From a virus, in the IMG/VR virus record IMGVR_UViG_3300008116_000069, positions 1-52,520 of that record: a DNA stretch of 52,520 bases; one strand, 5' to 3'. The notes under the pieces are model-generated. The model was not told where the DNA came from. It worked only from the letters and a program-made list of their open reading frames with translations, and did no database searches. The position numbers and the translations under genes are program-made. Positions 42,037 to 50,109 of the stretch are shown here, in pieces. Each line of letters opens with the position of its first letter. Within the stretch, counting starts at the first letter, position 1.

Positions 42037-43027
42037 ATGGGTCAAAGTTTTCAAACCCAATTGTCAAAGCCTTTTCCTTTTGTAACCTTTTATCACTATT
42101 AACATAGCGATCAATCTTCTTAGCAAGTTCTCTAACATCTGCTTCATAAACATCAAGTTTAACTCTTGTCATAAGAGTGCTAACCTTACTTGATGATACA
42201 AGCCAATCGCTTGGAAGTATTTGATTGTTAGGAGATATATCAGTCATAAATACTGGAAGTCCACTCACAAGAGCCTCATTCATAGGAAGACAAAGACCAG
42301 CATATCTTCTTGGCATAACCATTGCGTCAAAGCCATTATACATTTCAGAACGGCTATCAATATTACCTACTTCAACGGTGAGTCTAGAGTCTTTATAATT
42401 AATGTTTAGTTCGCTCTGACTTCTAATTACTAATTCGTAATCAGCCTTAGAGTGACGAAGCGTATCAATAACAGTTTGAGTACCGTTTCTATCTTGTGAA
42501 GCAGCCTTACCACCAATATGTAGTATTCGCTTATGATCTTTTGACATATTATTTTCTCTAACAGACTTAAAGTCATCAACATAAATTGGTGGCGGGATAT
42601 GAACAACCTTAGTCTCATTACCAAACTTAGCAATAGTCTCATCTACCTTCCAATAACTGGGAGAAATCATATAGGTAGGCAATGGCATATCAGGTTTGTT
42701 AAGGTGATCAAGGAACTCATAGTTATACTGCATAAGAGTTCTAACCTTATGTCTCTGGGCTAAATGAATAAAGTGTGGGTGGTAAAAGGTTTCACAGGTT
42801 AGAACAGACTTCAGTCCATCCATAAACATAGTAACCTCTTGTTTTGTTGGAAAGCCATTAGTCATTGTGACATTGTATCCGTCATACCATTCGGGGTACT
42901 GCTTATTGTTATTAAACTTAGTAGAGTTAACCAAAAGAATTTTGTCAGGGTTCAGCATCCTTACTAAGTCTCTTGTTTGATTACCCAAACCAGTATTGTC
43001 ACACCTTGCAATAATCCCAAATGTCAT
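41996..43027 (-). CDS. Glycosyltransferase family 4-like (GT-B)
   Basis: This 343-residue enzyme has the N-terminal Rossmann start (GIIARCDNTGLGNQTRDLVR). The C-terminal nucleotide-sugar domain shows RILHIGGKAASQDRNG near 170 and MPRRYAGLCLPMNEALVSGL near 240, the E-x7-E-like donor motif of GT4. It is the last gene of the minus-strand sugar operon. It is coupled to the previous gene by an ATGA overlap and runs into the end of the convergent GT2 gene. Confidence 0.8.
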   Translation of the reverse strand: MTFGIIARCDNTGLGNQTRDLVRMLNPDKILLVNSTKFNNNKQYPEWYDGYNVTMTNGFPTKQEVTMFMDGLKSVLTCETFYHPHFIHLAQRHKVRTLMQYNYEFLDHLNKPDMPLPTYMISPSYWKVDETIAKFGNETKVVHIPPPIYVDDFKSVRENNMSKDHKRILHIGGKAASQDRNGTQTVIDTLRHSKADYELVIRSQSELNINYKDSRLTVEVGNIDSRSEMYNGFDAMVMPRRYAGLCLPMNEALVSGLPVFMTDISPNNQILPSDWLVSSSKVSTLMTRVKLDVYEADVRELAKKIDRYVNSDKRLQKEKALTIGFENFDPSILKDQYLQILEG

Positions 43028-43755
43028 TCAGTATATCCCCAAGCATCGTCATCTGATGTGAACTTTCTTGTTCCAGCACGACCATCAAGGTGATAAGATC
43101 TCTTTATGTTTCCTTCTGGATGGTATATCCAAAGTTTATGCTTATCCCATCCATCATCTTGAACAACCCCATGAAACTTATCTTCAATAAATGTTTTCTC
43201 ATCACAGGTAGGGAGAACAACCTCTCTATAATATTTAGTAAGACTAAGGTGTGGTCTCTGACTCCACTGTGTGGTTTTCATAAAGCCATCCTCAAGACCA
43301 AACATTAAGTGTTCATGCTCAACAGGAATAGATGCCTCAAAGTGAAAACGAATGGTGTTTGCCTTTTCATACTCAAGCATGTCTAAACACTTTTGCCAAT
43401 CAATTTCAATATCAGGAGTTAAGGGGGCATCTCCTTCTACATATACCATTGCTGCTGTTTGGACAAGATCAATAGTTTCTTTCATCATATTTGTTTGGTG
43501 ACTGTGTTGGTCAAATATAACTGGCAAAACATTTTTCCATTGATGCAAACACTTCCACAAAATTCTGTTCTTAAACTCATCGTAATCGTCTTTACGGTTT
43601 AGTCTTTCTTTCCTTAGTCCATCAACCTGAAGAATGATCTCGTTGTCTGGGAAGTGGCTTCTTATAGAGTCAATTGTTTCATCTAGTATAGATGTGTCTG
43701 GATGACTAGGAATTATAGAAGTTGCTACAATTATAGTTACATTATCTTTGTTCAT
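43024..43755 (-). CDS. Glycosyltransferase family 2-like
   Basis: This 243-residue protein begins with the GT-A pattern TIIVATSIIPSHPD, then ILDETIDSIRSHFPDNEIIL. A metal-site-like EGDAPL is near residue 108, in place of the usual DxD. The C-terminal half is Trp/His-rich with conserved-looking VVQDDGWDKHK. It overlaps both neighbours in the operon. The sugar and acceptor are unknown. Confidence 0.72.
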   Translation of the reverse strand: MNKDNVTIIVATSIIPSHPDTSILDETIDSIRSHFPDNEIILQVDGLRKERLNRKDDYDEFKNRILWKCLHQWKNVLPVIFDQHSHQTNMMKETIDLVQTAAMVYVEGDAPLTPDIEIDWQKCLDMLEYEKANTIRFHFEASIPVEHEHLMFGLEDGFMKTTQWSQRPHLSLTKYYREVVLPTCDEKTFIEDKFHGVVQDDGWDKHKLWIYHPEGNIKRSYHLDGRAGTRKFTSDDDAWGYTE

Positions 43756-44602
43756 AAATATCTTTCATGATCTCAATAGAAAAATCTCTCTTGTATTTAA
43801 TCCACCAACATACAACCTGATGCATATTATTTGGATAATTATTAATAAGATTAGGTAGCATTTCTTTTAGTTTGTTCCAGTTATCAATCTTTTCAATTGG
43901 AATTCCTGCAGGGTGAAGATAGTTAAAATAATCAATCATTTCACCTTTAGAGTCAATAAGATCACCAACAGGTAAGGCCAACATTTCAATAGCCTCAAAG
44001 AACCTAAAGGTATCTATTACCTGCGCCCCAGCAGGGGCTGGAGCAACCCTAGCCTTTGATAGAGTGCTGTAGTAGTCTTTGGGCTGTTCTCCCTGTGCAA
44101 AGCCTGCTGTGGGCTTATAAAGGGCATTTGGGAGACTTGGCATGACCTCTCCTAACTGCTGCCTACGCTGATGGGTTATTTGACCACCAAAATATACATC
44201 ATATTCTTTAACAGGATAATCAGGCAAGTTGTTCTTTAAATGCTGAGGAACGCCAATAAAAAACTTATTATATTTTTCATGCTTTTTGTGCGGGTATTGA
44301 ACCCAAATAGAAATATTTGGATGCTTGATCTTATCAACATTAAAGTTGCCAGACTCATCCCCAGTAATAAATAGAACTACTCTGCCTGCCTTTTGTAGTT
44401 GCTTAGAGATATAGTCTTCGCTTCCAGCATTTCCTTGTCCAGGAATAATAACAAAACATCTTTCATCGTTAGGTATGCTGGTAACTGTTACTTGCTCAAT
44501 CTTATTACGCTCAAAGGTAAGCCTAAGTAACTCATAGTCCCACTTACCATCAGCAGAATCAAGAGGGTTTGTAGAATATATATATGCTTTAGGCAGGCTC
44601 AT
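43742..44602 (-). CDS. Exostosin/GT47-like glycosyltransferase
   Basis: The 286-residue protein is read from ATG 44602, because GAGG lies 10 bases upstream; the frame extends to 44620. The second half has DVYFGGQITHQRRQQLGEVM, then YYSTLSKARVAPAPAGAQVI, then TFRFFEAIEMLALPVG, the order seen in exostosin-type transferases (the acidic residue plus AIEMGALPV-like donor loop). It overlaps the methyltransferase and the next GT gene. A role in building a surface or virion glycan is inferred from the cluster. Confidence 0.65.
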   Translation of the reverse strand: MSLPKAYIYSTNPLDSADGKWDYELLRLTFERNKIEQVTVTSIPNDERCFVIIPGQGNAGSEDYISKQLQKAGRVVLFITGDESGNFNVDKIKHPNISIWVQYPHKKHEKYNKFFIGVPQHLKNNLPDYPVKEYDVYFGGQITHQRRQQLGEVMPSLPNALYKPTAGFAQGEQPKDYYSTLSKARVAPAPAGAQVIDTFRFFEAIEMLALPVGDLIDSKGEMIDYFNYLHPAGIPIEKIDNWNKLKEMLPNLINNYPNNMHQVVCWWIKYKRDFSIEIMKDIYEQR

Positions 44603-45302
44603 AGTAGAAATGAACCTCATGCTGATAGTCTATTAGATGTTCAATATATCCAATACCCTTGATAAACTGTCTAAGATCATATAGGTATTCTTTCCAATAC
44701 ATCATCATGAACTCTGGATGACCAGATAGCCAGATCTTTGGTCTAAACTCTCTCATAACTTTTTCTGCACCACCAAGAACACGCCATTCACTACCTTCAA
44801 CATCAAGTGAGATTACTGTAGGTGGCTTCATTCCTTTTTCGTAAACAAGAGTATCAATCTTTGTTTGTCCATATTTGTCTGCTTCATACTGAAGTTCTTT
44901 AAATCCGTGTGCTGCTTCAATTGGAGCGTCTGCTTCTGGTGGAAACTCGTTGTAATAGATACGAGCAAGTTTGTTATCTTTGTCAGATGCAAAACCAGGA
45001 ATAGAAGCCAGTGGCATTTCTAGATTATTTGCACTCCATAGCAACGGGAAGTGTGACCAAACCTTTGGGTTGGGTTCAAACAATACTACCTCTGCTCCCC
45101 ACATTTGACACAAAGCAGGCATCTCTCCTTCTTCTGCACCAATGTAGTAAACAACATCGCCCTTGCCAATATTCTCATGCATTGATTTTAGTCTAGGCTT
45201 TTCCCAACCATGTGGCTGGTACCAGTCTGGTCTATCTGCACGATGCTTTGGTAGTATAATTTCAAACTCTCCGTTAATAACGGCCTTTACCATTTCTGTC
45301 AT
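44589..45302 (-). CDS. FkbM-family methyltransferase
   Basis: This 237-residue SAM-dependent O-methyltransferase uses ATG 45302, which overlaps the previous stop (ATGA) behind AAGGAG; the frame extends to 45332. The SAM pocket is seen as VVYYIGAEEGEMPALCQMWG near 50, and EVVLFEPNP near 72. The FkbM signature ISLDVEGSEWRVLGGAEKVM is near residue 165. Members methylate hydroxyls of sugars, which suits the glycosyltransferases around it. Confidence 0.85.
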   Translation of the reverse strand: MTEMVKAVINGEFEIILPKHRADRPDWYQPHGWEKPRLKSMHENIGKGDVVYYIGAEEGEMPALCQMWGAEVVLFEPNPKVWSHFPLLWSANNLEMPLASIPGFASDKDNKLARIYYNEFPPEADAPIEAAHGFKELQYEADKYGQTKIDTLVYEKGMKPPTVISLDVEGSEWRVLGGAEKVMREFRPKIWLSGHPEFMMMYWKEYLYDLRQFIKGIGYIEHLIDYQHEVHFYYEPA

Positions 45303-46255
45303 AGCCCTAACTCCTTCATAATAGTGGCCCACCTATGTACATAAGTGTGCTGTTGCTTAGTCTTGTTATGACCATTTGATCTAATTACTTCTCTTTCAGA
45401 ATCATTATCAAGATACTTATCTATCTTAGATTTTAGATCTTCAAGATTACCATGTTCATAAAATACAATCTCTTTACCATCTTCAAAGTAATCTTCAAGC
45501 CCAACAATGCGAGGGTAGATAGTAAATCCACCACGACCAGTAGACTCAAACAACCTATCACTAGTATAGTAAGGGTAGTTAAAGTTAATGTTAAGGCTGT
45601 CTCCAACGGCTACCTTGCTTTGTGCGTATATCTTATTTAACTCATCACCACGAACAGTTCCAGTATCTCCATCACCACCAACATGAAGGAATCTATCTCC
45701 GTATGTCTTTCTTAAAAAGTCTATCAAGTCTGAGCGATACTTGTGTTCATGGTGATATCTTTTGCTACCAACAAAAATAACATCATATTTAAATTTATCT
45801 GGGTTATATGCTTCATGAATATAACATTCTTTATCATAAACTCCAGCAGGAATAAAGTGTCCTTTTACTTGAGTGTTCTCATTAAACCAGTCAGCCATCA
45901 ACTTATCTACAGTAAAAAAGTGTCCAATTGTTTTATAAAAGTTATCTTCTTGAAGATCTTTCTGGCGATCAAGACCAAACCATAGGTCAAGGTGGTAGGT
46001 AATTGTCTGCACACCTGCCTGCTTTAGTTGAAGCAAAACATTATCCATAGTAATCCTGCCAGTTGTTTCCCAGCCATGAGTATGTACCCAGATAAACAGA
46101 TCTGAGTTAAGCGCTTGGTCAAGGATTACATGACTCTTTGCTTTCTTTTCTTGCAACTTTACAACGGTATGTCCAAGAGACTCAAGACTATTAACATGAT
46201 GATTCTCACTACTATAAGAAACCTCAAAGTTTCCTAGAAAAACAATTTTAGCCAA
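45299..46255 (-). CDS. CgeB/Glyco_trans_1_2-like glycosyltransferase
   Basis: This 318-residue GT-B protein is read from TTG 46255, with AAAAGGGG 7 bases upstream. The earlier ATG at 46279 lies only 4 bases after the -10 box and is rejected. Motifs: KIVFLGNFEVSYSSENHHVN at the start, a HTHGWE segment near 60, KYDVIFVGSKRYHHEHK near 165, and RLFESTGRGGFTIYPRIVGL near 245 in the CgeB style. It is the first gene of the sugar operon. Confidence 0.75.
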   Translation of the reverse strand: MAKIVFLGNFEVSYSSENHHVNSLESLGHTVVKLQEKKAKSHVILDQALNSDLFIWVHTHGWETTGRITMDNVLLQLKQAGVQTITYHLDLWFGLDRQKDLQEDNFYKTIGHFFTVDKLMADWFNENTQVKGHFIPAGVYDKECYIHEAYNPDKFKYDVIFVGSKRYHHEHKYRSDLIDFLRKTYGDRFLHVGGDGDTGTVRGDELNKIYAQSKVAVGDSLNINFNYPYYTSDRLFESTGRGGFTIYPRIVGLEDYFEDGKEIVFYEHGNLEDLKSKIDKYLDNDSEREVIRSNGHNKTKQQHTYVHRWATIMKELGL

Positions 46256-46282
46256 CGAATTACCCCTTTTTAGTTTCATTCT

Positions 46283-46291
46283 ATTATAGCA
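46283..46291 (-). promoter_or_regulatory. Extended -10 promoter element TGCTATAAT (minus strand)
   Basis: TGCTATAAT read on the minus strand lies between tRNA-Arg and the sugar operon. RNA would start near 46276, inside the rejected ATG. This gives the sugar operon its own promoter. Confidence 0.65.
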
Positions 46292-46297
46292 TCTTTG

Positions 46298-46370
46298 TGT
46301 CCCAGGCAGGATTTGAACCTGCGACCTTTACCTTAGAAGGGTACTACTCTATCCACTGAGTTACTGAGAC
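46298..46370 (-). tRNA. tRNA-Arg (TCT)
   Basis: Acceptor GTCTCAG pairs with CTGGGAC (one wobble); discriminator A; CCA is not encoded. D stem ACTC/GAGT. The anticodon loop CTTCTAA gives TCT, reading AGA. The first pair of the anticodon stem is a G-A mismatch. T stem GCAGG/CCTGC. Confidence 0.9.
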
Positions 46371-46371
46371 T

Positions 46372-46448
46372 TGGTACGCCAGGTAGGACTTGAACCTACG
46401 ATAACCGAATTATGAGTTCGGGGCCTTAACCAACTTGGCTACTGGCGT
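46372..46448 (-). tRNA. tRNA-Met or tRNA-Ile2 (CAT)
   Basis: Acceptor ACGCCAG pairs fully with CTGGCGT; discriminator A and CCA are encoded. The anticodon stem CCGAA/TTCGG carries loop CTCATAA, anticodon CAT. The acceptor is not of initiator type, so it is elongator Met or lysidine-modified Ile; I cannot decide by eye. Its first 10 bases overlap the end of the 90-residue gene upstream. Confidence 0.88.
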
Positions 46449-46711
46449 TTAGGTTTAGGCTTTGGCATTCTTTCTTTAATTAACTCTATGACTGTATCAA
46501 TACCTTCTGCATAAGCCAGAGCGTCATCCTTTGCCCACATTAATTCACCAGTGTCTTTATGAAAACTAGATCCACGGTAAACTAAATAATCATTTTTAGT
46601 TTTTTCAAACAAGTCAATTAGTTGTTTGCGTTCTGCTGCAACTGTTTTTTGACAACCACTACAAGGGCATACCCAGTCACCACGGGATGGGGTTTGATTT
46701 GGATCAGCCAT
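46439..46711 (-). CDS. Small Cys-rich protein overlapping a tRNA (90 aa)
   Basis: The N-terminal part has DWVCPCSGCQKTV near residues 13-23, a possible metal knot. The rest is helical, with an acidic middle and a Pro/Lys end (KPKPKRQ). AGGAAAT precedes the ATG, one base after the carbamoyltransferase stop. Its stop codon lies inside the 5' end of the tRNA-Met/Ile gene. The function is unknown. Confidence 0.6.
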   Translation of the reverse strand: MADPNQTPSRGDWVCPCSGCQKTVAAERKQLIDLFEKTKNDYLVYRGSSFHKDTGELMWAKDDALAYAEGIDTVIELIKERMPKPKPKRQ

Positions 46712-46712
46712 A

Positions 46713-48149
46713 TTATTTCCTAACTACTACCTTAAGTTCTGGCAGATATAAATAGTCTATATTAGAATTATACAGTGTCCAAAGTGCGTCGTCAAGTGTT
46801 TCCACTATGGTGTTTCCAGCAAGATTAAATGATGTATTAAACAGTATTGGTACACCAGTAATTTTTCTGAATTCATAGATTAGTTCATAATAGTTTATAT
46901 TATCATTCTTTTCAAGAGTCTGAACCCTGCAAGTTCCATCAACATGAGTTATTGCGGGTATAAGTTCTTGCTTATCTTTTAAAACATCTACAGCAAACAT
47001 CATAAACTTTGACTCATTTAAATGTCTAAGGTCAAACCATTCTTTTGCGTGTTCAATCATAACTGTGCCAGCAAAAGGTCTAAACCATTCTCTCTTTTTT
47101 ACTGAGTTAACATGATCTTTTCCGTCTTTATCTCTTGGATCATACAAAATGCTTCTATTGCCAAGAGCACGTGGTCCAGACTCTGAGCCACCTTGATATA
47201 TAGCAACAATATTTTTATCAGCAATTAACTGTGCAACATCTGCTGGCGATACATTCTTTATAATACTGTGATTGTTTAAAAGGTTATTATCATATTTATA
47301 TTTTGGACCATAGTAAATGTCATTTCTTTTCTTTGGTTCTGTGTTATTTGATAAAGCATGATGGATATATAATGCTGCACCTATCGCATTACCTGCATCA
47401 CTTGACACTGGTTCTATATATATGTTTACATCATTGGGTAATTGCTTTAGCAAGTTATAGTTTGATACGCAGTTCAGGAAAAACCCTCCAGACAAGCAAA
47501 GGTTTTTTTGTCCAGTTTGTTTCAGCATAAATAAAATATAGTCTGCAACCTTTTCTTGTATTTGAGTTTGTAATGCATATGCAAAGTCTGCTTTTTCTTG
47601 AAAGTTATCTTCTAAATTAATTTTAAAGACATACTCTCCATTTTCTATTGCAAAAATATCATCATTGATTAATCCATTTTTATAAATAGGTGGAAACTTT
47701 TTATTTGGTTTTCCATAGGCAGACAATCCCATTACCTTGCCAGCATCAAGATAGTCAAAGCCAAGGTTAAATGCTGTAATCTCAAAAGCATGTGCCTCAG
47801 AGACAGTGTTTGTTGCATAAACTCCTGGACCAATCCCACATGGTGAAAATTTGGAAGGAACTGGAACAGTTACCATCTTATCAATCATAGTAAAGTTATT
47901 AGGGTATGATCCAACAAACGCTGTAGATGCTTCTTTACCAACAATATCGCTAGAATAGTTTTCATTATTGAAGCAATATTCTGAACCAGCACCATCTTTA
48001 ACTATACATAATGCGTCTGTAAAACCAGAATTATAGAACGCTGTTGCTGCATGCATTTCATGGTGCTTGTCCCAAAGATCATGAACTGTTATATTGTTTT
48101 GTGTGAAAGATTTTCCTAGTCCAAGAACCCGTATTTTTTCTTCTTCCAA
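46713..48149 (-). CDS. NodU/TobZ-type carbamoyltransferase, N-terminally short
   Basis: This 478-residue protein transfers a carbamoyl group, in its family, to a hydroxyl of a sugar or a base. The metal-site motif KHHEMHAATAFYNSGF is near residue 28. Other motifs are KVMGLSAYGKP near 138, NLCLSGGFFLNCVSN near 215 and the C-terminal GPRALGNRSILYDPR with REWFRPFAGTV near 325-360. A GVPILFNTSFNLAGNTIVET segment follows. In TobZ about 110 residues (with the HDASAA and EEERF motifs) lie before the HHxxHA motif; here only about 28 do. The gene overlaps the previous one by 34 bases. Confidence 0.85.
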   Translation of the reverse strand: MEEEKIRVLGLGKSFTQNNITVHDLWDKHHEMHAATAFYNSGFTDALCIVKDGAGSEYCFNNENYSSDIVGKEASTAFVGSYPNNFTMIDKMVTVPVPSKFSPCGIGPGVYATNTVSEAHAFEITAFNLGFDYLDAGKVMGLSAYGKPNKKFPPIYKNGLINDDIFAIENGEYVFKINLEDNFQEKADFAYALQTQIQEKVADYILFMLKQTGQKNLCLSGGFFLNCVSNYNLLKQLPNDVNIYIEPVSSDAGNAIGAALYIHHALSNNTEPKKRNDIYYGPKYKYDNNLLNNHSIIKNVSPADVAQLIADKNIVAIYQGGSESGPRALGNRSILYDPRDKDGKDHVNSVKKREWFRPFAGTVMIEHAKEWFDLRHLNESKFMMFAVDVLKDKQELIPAITHVDGTCRVQTLEKNDNINYYELIYEFRKITGVPILFNTSFNLAGNTIVETLDDALWTLYNSNIDYLYLPELKVVVRK

Positions 48150-48802
48150 TATGTTTTCTTATACCATCCAGACAATACCAGATTACTTCTTTCTTTGTTT
48201 AGCATTGAGTTTTCGTAAAGACCTTCTTCTCTTATTGCTTTCCATTCTTCTGTTTTGAATGGTATTAGTTGTGCAATTGGAGTTCCTTGTGGAATTACAC
48301 CCTCAAAGTCATTTTTTAGAAAAAATGGTATTCTTCCAGGATGCATGGTAAAACTATCAACTACTCCACTCACAGTAATAAAAGGTAAATCAAATCTATT
48401 AATAGGCTGGACGATTAGCATACTGTATCCATCAGGGATTTCTATTGCAGTGTGCATTACCCATGCAGTTGATGCTGGGCTATAGCCTACTGGAACAGGG
48501 AGTTCTCCAGAAAACTTTGAATCTCTAAACTCAACAAGGTCGTCTTTACCACCCCAAGTTATTTCAGATGCAAACTCATCCACTTTTTTTACTAATATGT
48601 CTCCAACCAGAGGAATGTAATATCCAGTTGTAAGTGAGTCAAAGAATGGCATACAATGTTTAATTGCTGTATCATAAAATGCTGGCTCTCCATTGATCCA
48701 CTGCTTAGTATCTTTATACCATTTTGGAATAATATTTTTAATTGGCAAGACTGTTGGGTATATTGAACTAGATGCTTCAGCCTTAATAATTTTTTTAGAC
48801 AT
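48116..48802 (-). CDS. DUF6065-like protein, tandem copy 1
   Basis: This 228-residue protein is a paralogue of the next one upstream. Shared elements in order: KNIIPKWYKD near residue 24, CMPFFDSLTTGYYIPL near 50, GYSMLIVQPINRFDLPF near 130, GVVDSF near 155, and PFFLKNDFEGVIPQGTPIAQ then LIPFK near 170-190. From memory the pattern fits DUF6065. The late GVVD plus GTPIAQLIPF order is reminiscent of the dUTPase/dCTP deaminase beta-clip, but this is only a suggestion. Its position next to the carbamoyltransferase hints at a joint pathway. Confidence 0.6.
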   Translation of the reverse strand: MSKKIIKAEASSSIYPTVLPIKNIIPKWYKDTKQWINGEPAFYDTAIKHCMPFFDSLTTGYYIPLVGDILVKKVDEFASEITWGGKDDLVEFRDSKFSGELPVPVGYSPASTAWVMHTAIEIPDGYSMLIVQPINRFDLPFITVSGVVDSFTMHPGRIPFFLKNDFEGVIPQGTPIAQLIPFKTEEWKAIREEGLYENSMLNKERSNLVLSGWYKKTYWKKKKYGFLD

Positions 48803-48817
48803 TGTTGCTTTACCTAA

Positions 48818-49549
48818 CTACTTGTATGTTTTTTTTGACCATATATTTTTTATATAGTGGTTAACAATTGTTCCCTCAAACCCACGAGCCATTTCTTTAT
48901 CATACTCATTATTTTTAAAAAAAGAAAACTCAGATTGCCAAGACTCTCTTTTAAAAGGAGTTACTTGTATTAAAGGAGTTCCTTTTTCAATTATTCCTTC
49001 AAACCCATCTTTAAGCCACATTGGAACTGTAAGATCATGAAGAGACTTATCAGAATCAATTATACCTGGAACTGCGTGTAGTGGCAAATCTTTATATCCA
49101 AATGGAGATGTAATTAAACAGGAATACCCTTTTGGGGTGATTGGAATCCATCCATTTAAATATTTTAAAACTCCTTTGCGATATCCAGGGGGCCTTTCTA
49201 CAAAGTTGGCTGAAGGGCCATGTATTTCAAAAATACTTTTAGAAGTTCTCCAACTTACACTTGGCTCTCCATTGTCTTCGTCTTTATAAGAAACTAAAAC
49301 ATCAGCCCATAGTGGAATAATATATCCACTTGTTATTGCATCAAGCATTGGTGTACATTTTTTTGCTGTAGCATTTGAGTGTCCACGCTCATCAACTATT
49401 AATTTTTTTCCGTCAATGTTGTTTGGTGATGGTAAATACGGTGTCATTTCACGCCACCATTTTGGTATAGCCTGAGATGCTGGGAAAGGCCTTAGTTGTG
49501 TATCAAAAGCATACTGATCAAGTGCACGAAATTCAATTTTTTTTGACAT
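48818..49549 (-). CDS. DUF6065-like protein, tandem copy 2
   Basis: A 243-residue paralogue of the 48116-48802 protein: SQAIPKWWREM near residue 26, CTPMLDAITSGYIIPLWADV near 65, GYSCLITSPFGYKDLPL near 140, GIID near 163 and MWLKDGFEGIIEKGTPLIQV then TPFKRESW near 180-205. The two copies have diverged strongly, so the duplication is not recent. It starts inside the previous stop (TAATG). Confidence 0.6.
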   Translation of the reverse strand: MSKKIEFRALDQYAFDTQLRPFPASQAIPKWWREMTPYLPSPNNIDGKKLIVDERGHSNATAKKCTPMLDAITSGYIIPLWADVLVSYKDEDNGEPSVSWRTSKSIFEIHGPSANFVERPPGYRKGVLKYLNGWIPITPKGYSCLITSPFGYKDLPLHAVPGIIDSDKSLHDLTVPMWLKDGFEGIIEKGTPLIQVTPFKRESWQSEFSFFKNNEYDKEMARGFEGTIVNHYIKNIWSKKTYK

Positions 49550-49968
49550 TACACAATTTCTCCTTTTATGAACCTAACAACTAAATCAAATCCTTCTTTA
49601 AATCCGTCATTAAAATCTTTATTTGAAAAATCTTGCTTTGTCATTCTTTCTAATTCATCTAAAAATTCATTTCTTATTTCAGAAACAAAACTACACGTAC
49701 ATTCATTAAACCTATAATTTGGATAAAGTGTTTTTTTACAATATGCATCATGAAATTTTTTGTTTTTTATTTCTTTTTTTGTATCATCACAAGCAATGCA
49801 CTGAAAATTTTCAAATTTAGGGTCTGTGTATGCTTCTCCTGCTTCGTTAACAAAATACTCTTCAGTTTCTACTTTCATACAGTAAGGGTGAGAAAAAGGA
49901 ACTAAGACTATTTTGCCATTTTCTTCAAAATGTTTTCCTTTTTTTGTTCCATTCATAAAAATAGCCAC
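49549..49968 (-). CDS. Hypothetical Cys-rich protein (139 aa)
   Basis: The protein starts at GTG 49968, which overlaps the TAG of the short gene before it; TAAGGAG lies upstream. An ATG at 49954 is an alternative. It has scattered cysteines (CIACDD near 55, CKK near 72 and CTC near 85) and a helical C-terminal half. The A+T content is higher than in its neighbours. No similarity to the DUF6065-like proteins was seen. Function unknown. Confidence 0.5.
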   Translation of the reverse strand: MAIFMNGTKKGKHFEENGKIVLVPFSHPYCMKVETEEYFVNEAGEAYTDPKFENFQCIACDDTKKEIKNKKFHDAYCKKTLYPNYRFNECTCSFVSEIRNEFLDELERMTKQDFSNKDFNDGFKEGFDLVVRFIKGEIV

Positions 49969-50078
49969 TAGTCTTTGTACTCCTTATACCATTCAGGAAT
50001 GATCATTGTTGCTGGAAGTAGAGAAAGACTAGCCAACTTTGTTTTATGTGAGTATTGGATAAATTTTATTTTTGGCAT
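49968..50078 (-). CDS. 36-residue N-terminal remnant of the DUF6065-like family, leaderless
   Basis: Reads MPKIKFIQYSHKTKLASLSL, then LPATMIIPEWYKEYKD and stop. The IIPEWYKEYKD end aligns with IIPKWYKD and AIPKWWRE in the two complete paralogues next to it, so the gene looks like a truncated third copy. The -10 box is 6 bases before the ATG and no ribosome site is present. Its TAG overlaps the next GTG. It may be a decayed gene still used to start translation of its operon. Confidence 0.5.
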   Translation of the reverse strand: MPKIKFIQYSHKTKLASLSLLPATMIIPEWYKEYKD

Positions 50079-50084
50079 ATTTTA

Positions 50085-50090
50085 ATTATA
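50085..50090 (-). promoter_or_regulatory. -10 element TATAAT (minus strand, leaderless)
   Basis: TATAAT, preceded by TG (GTGTATAAT), lies exactly 6 bases before ATG 50078. It starts the 50078-46439 operon. Confidence 0.6.
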
Positions 50091-50109
50091 CACTAACCTT
50101 TCTGTTTTT

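Noticed and set aside
49549-49968. Continuation of the truncated DUF6065-like gene by a frameshift
   Set aside because: The 139-residue protein has no later motifs of that family, so it is not the missing part.
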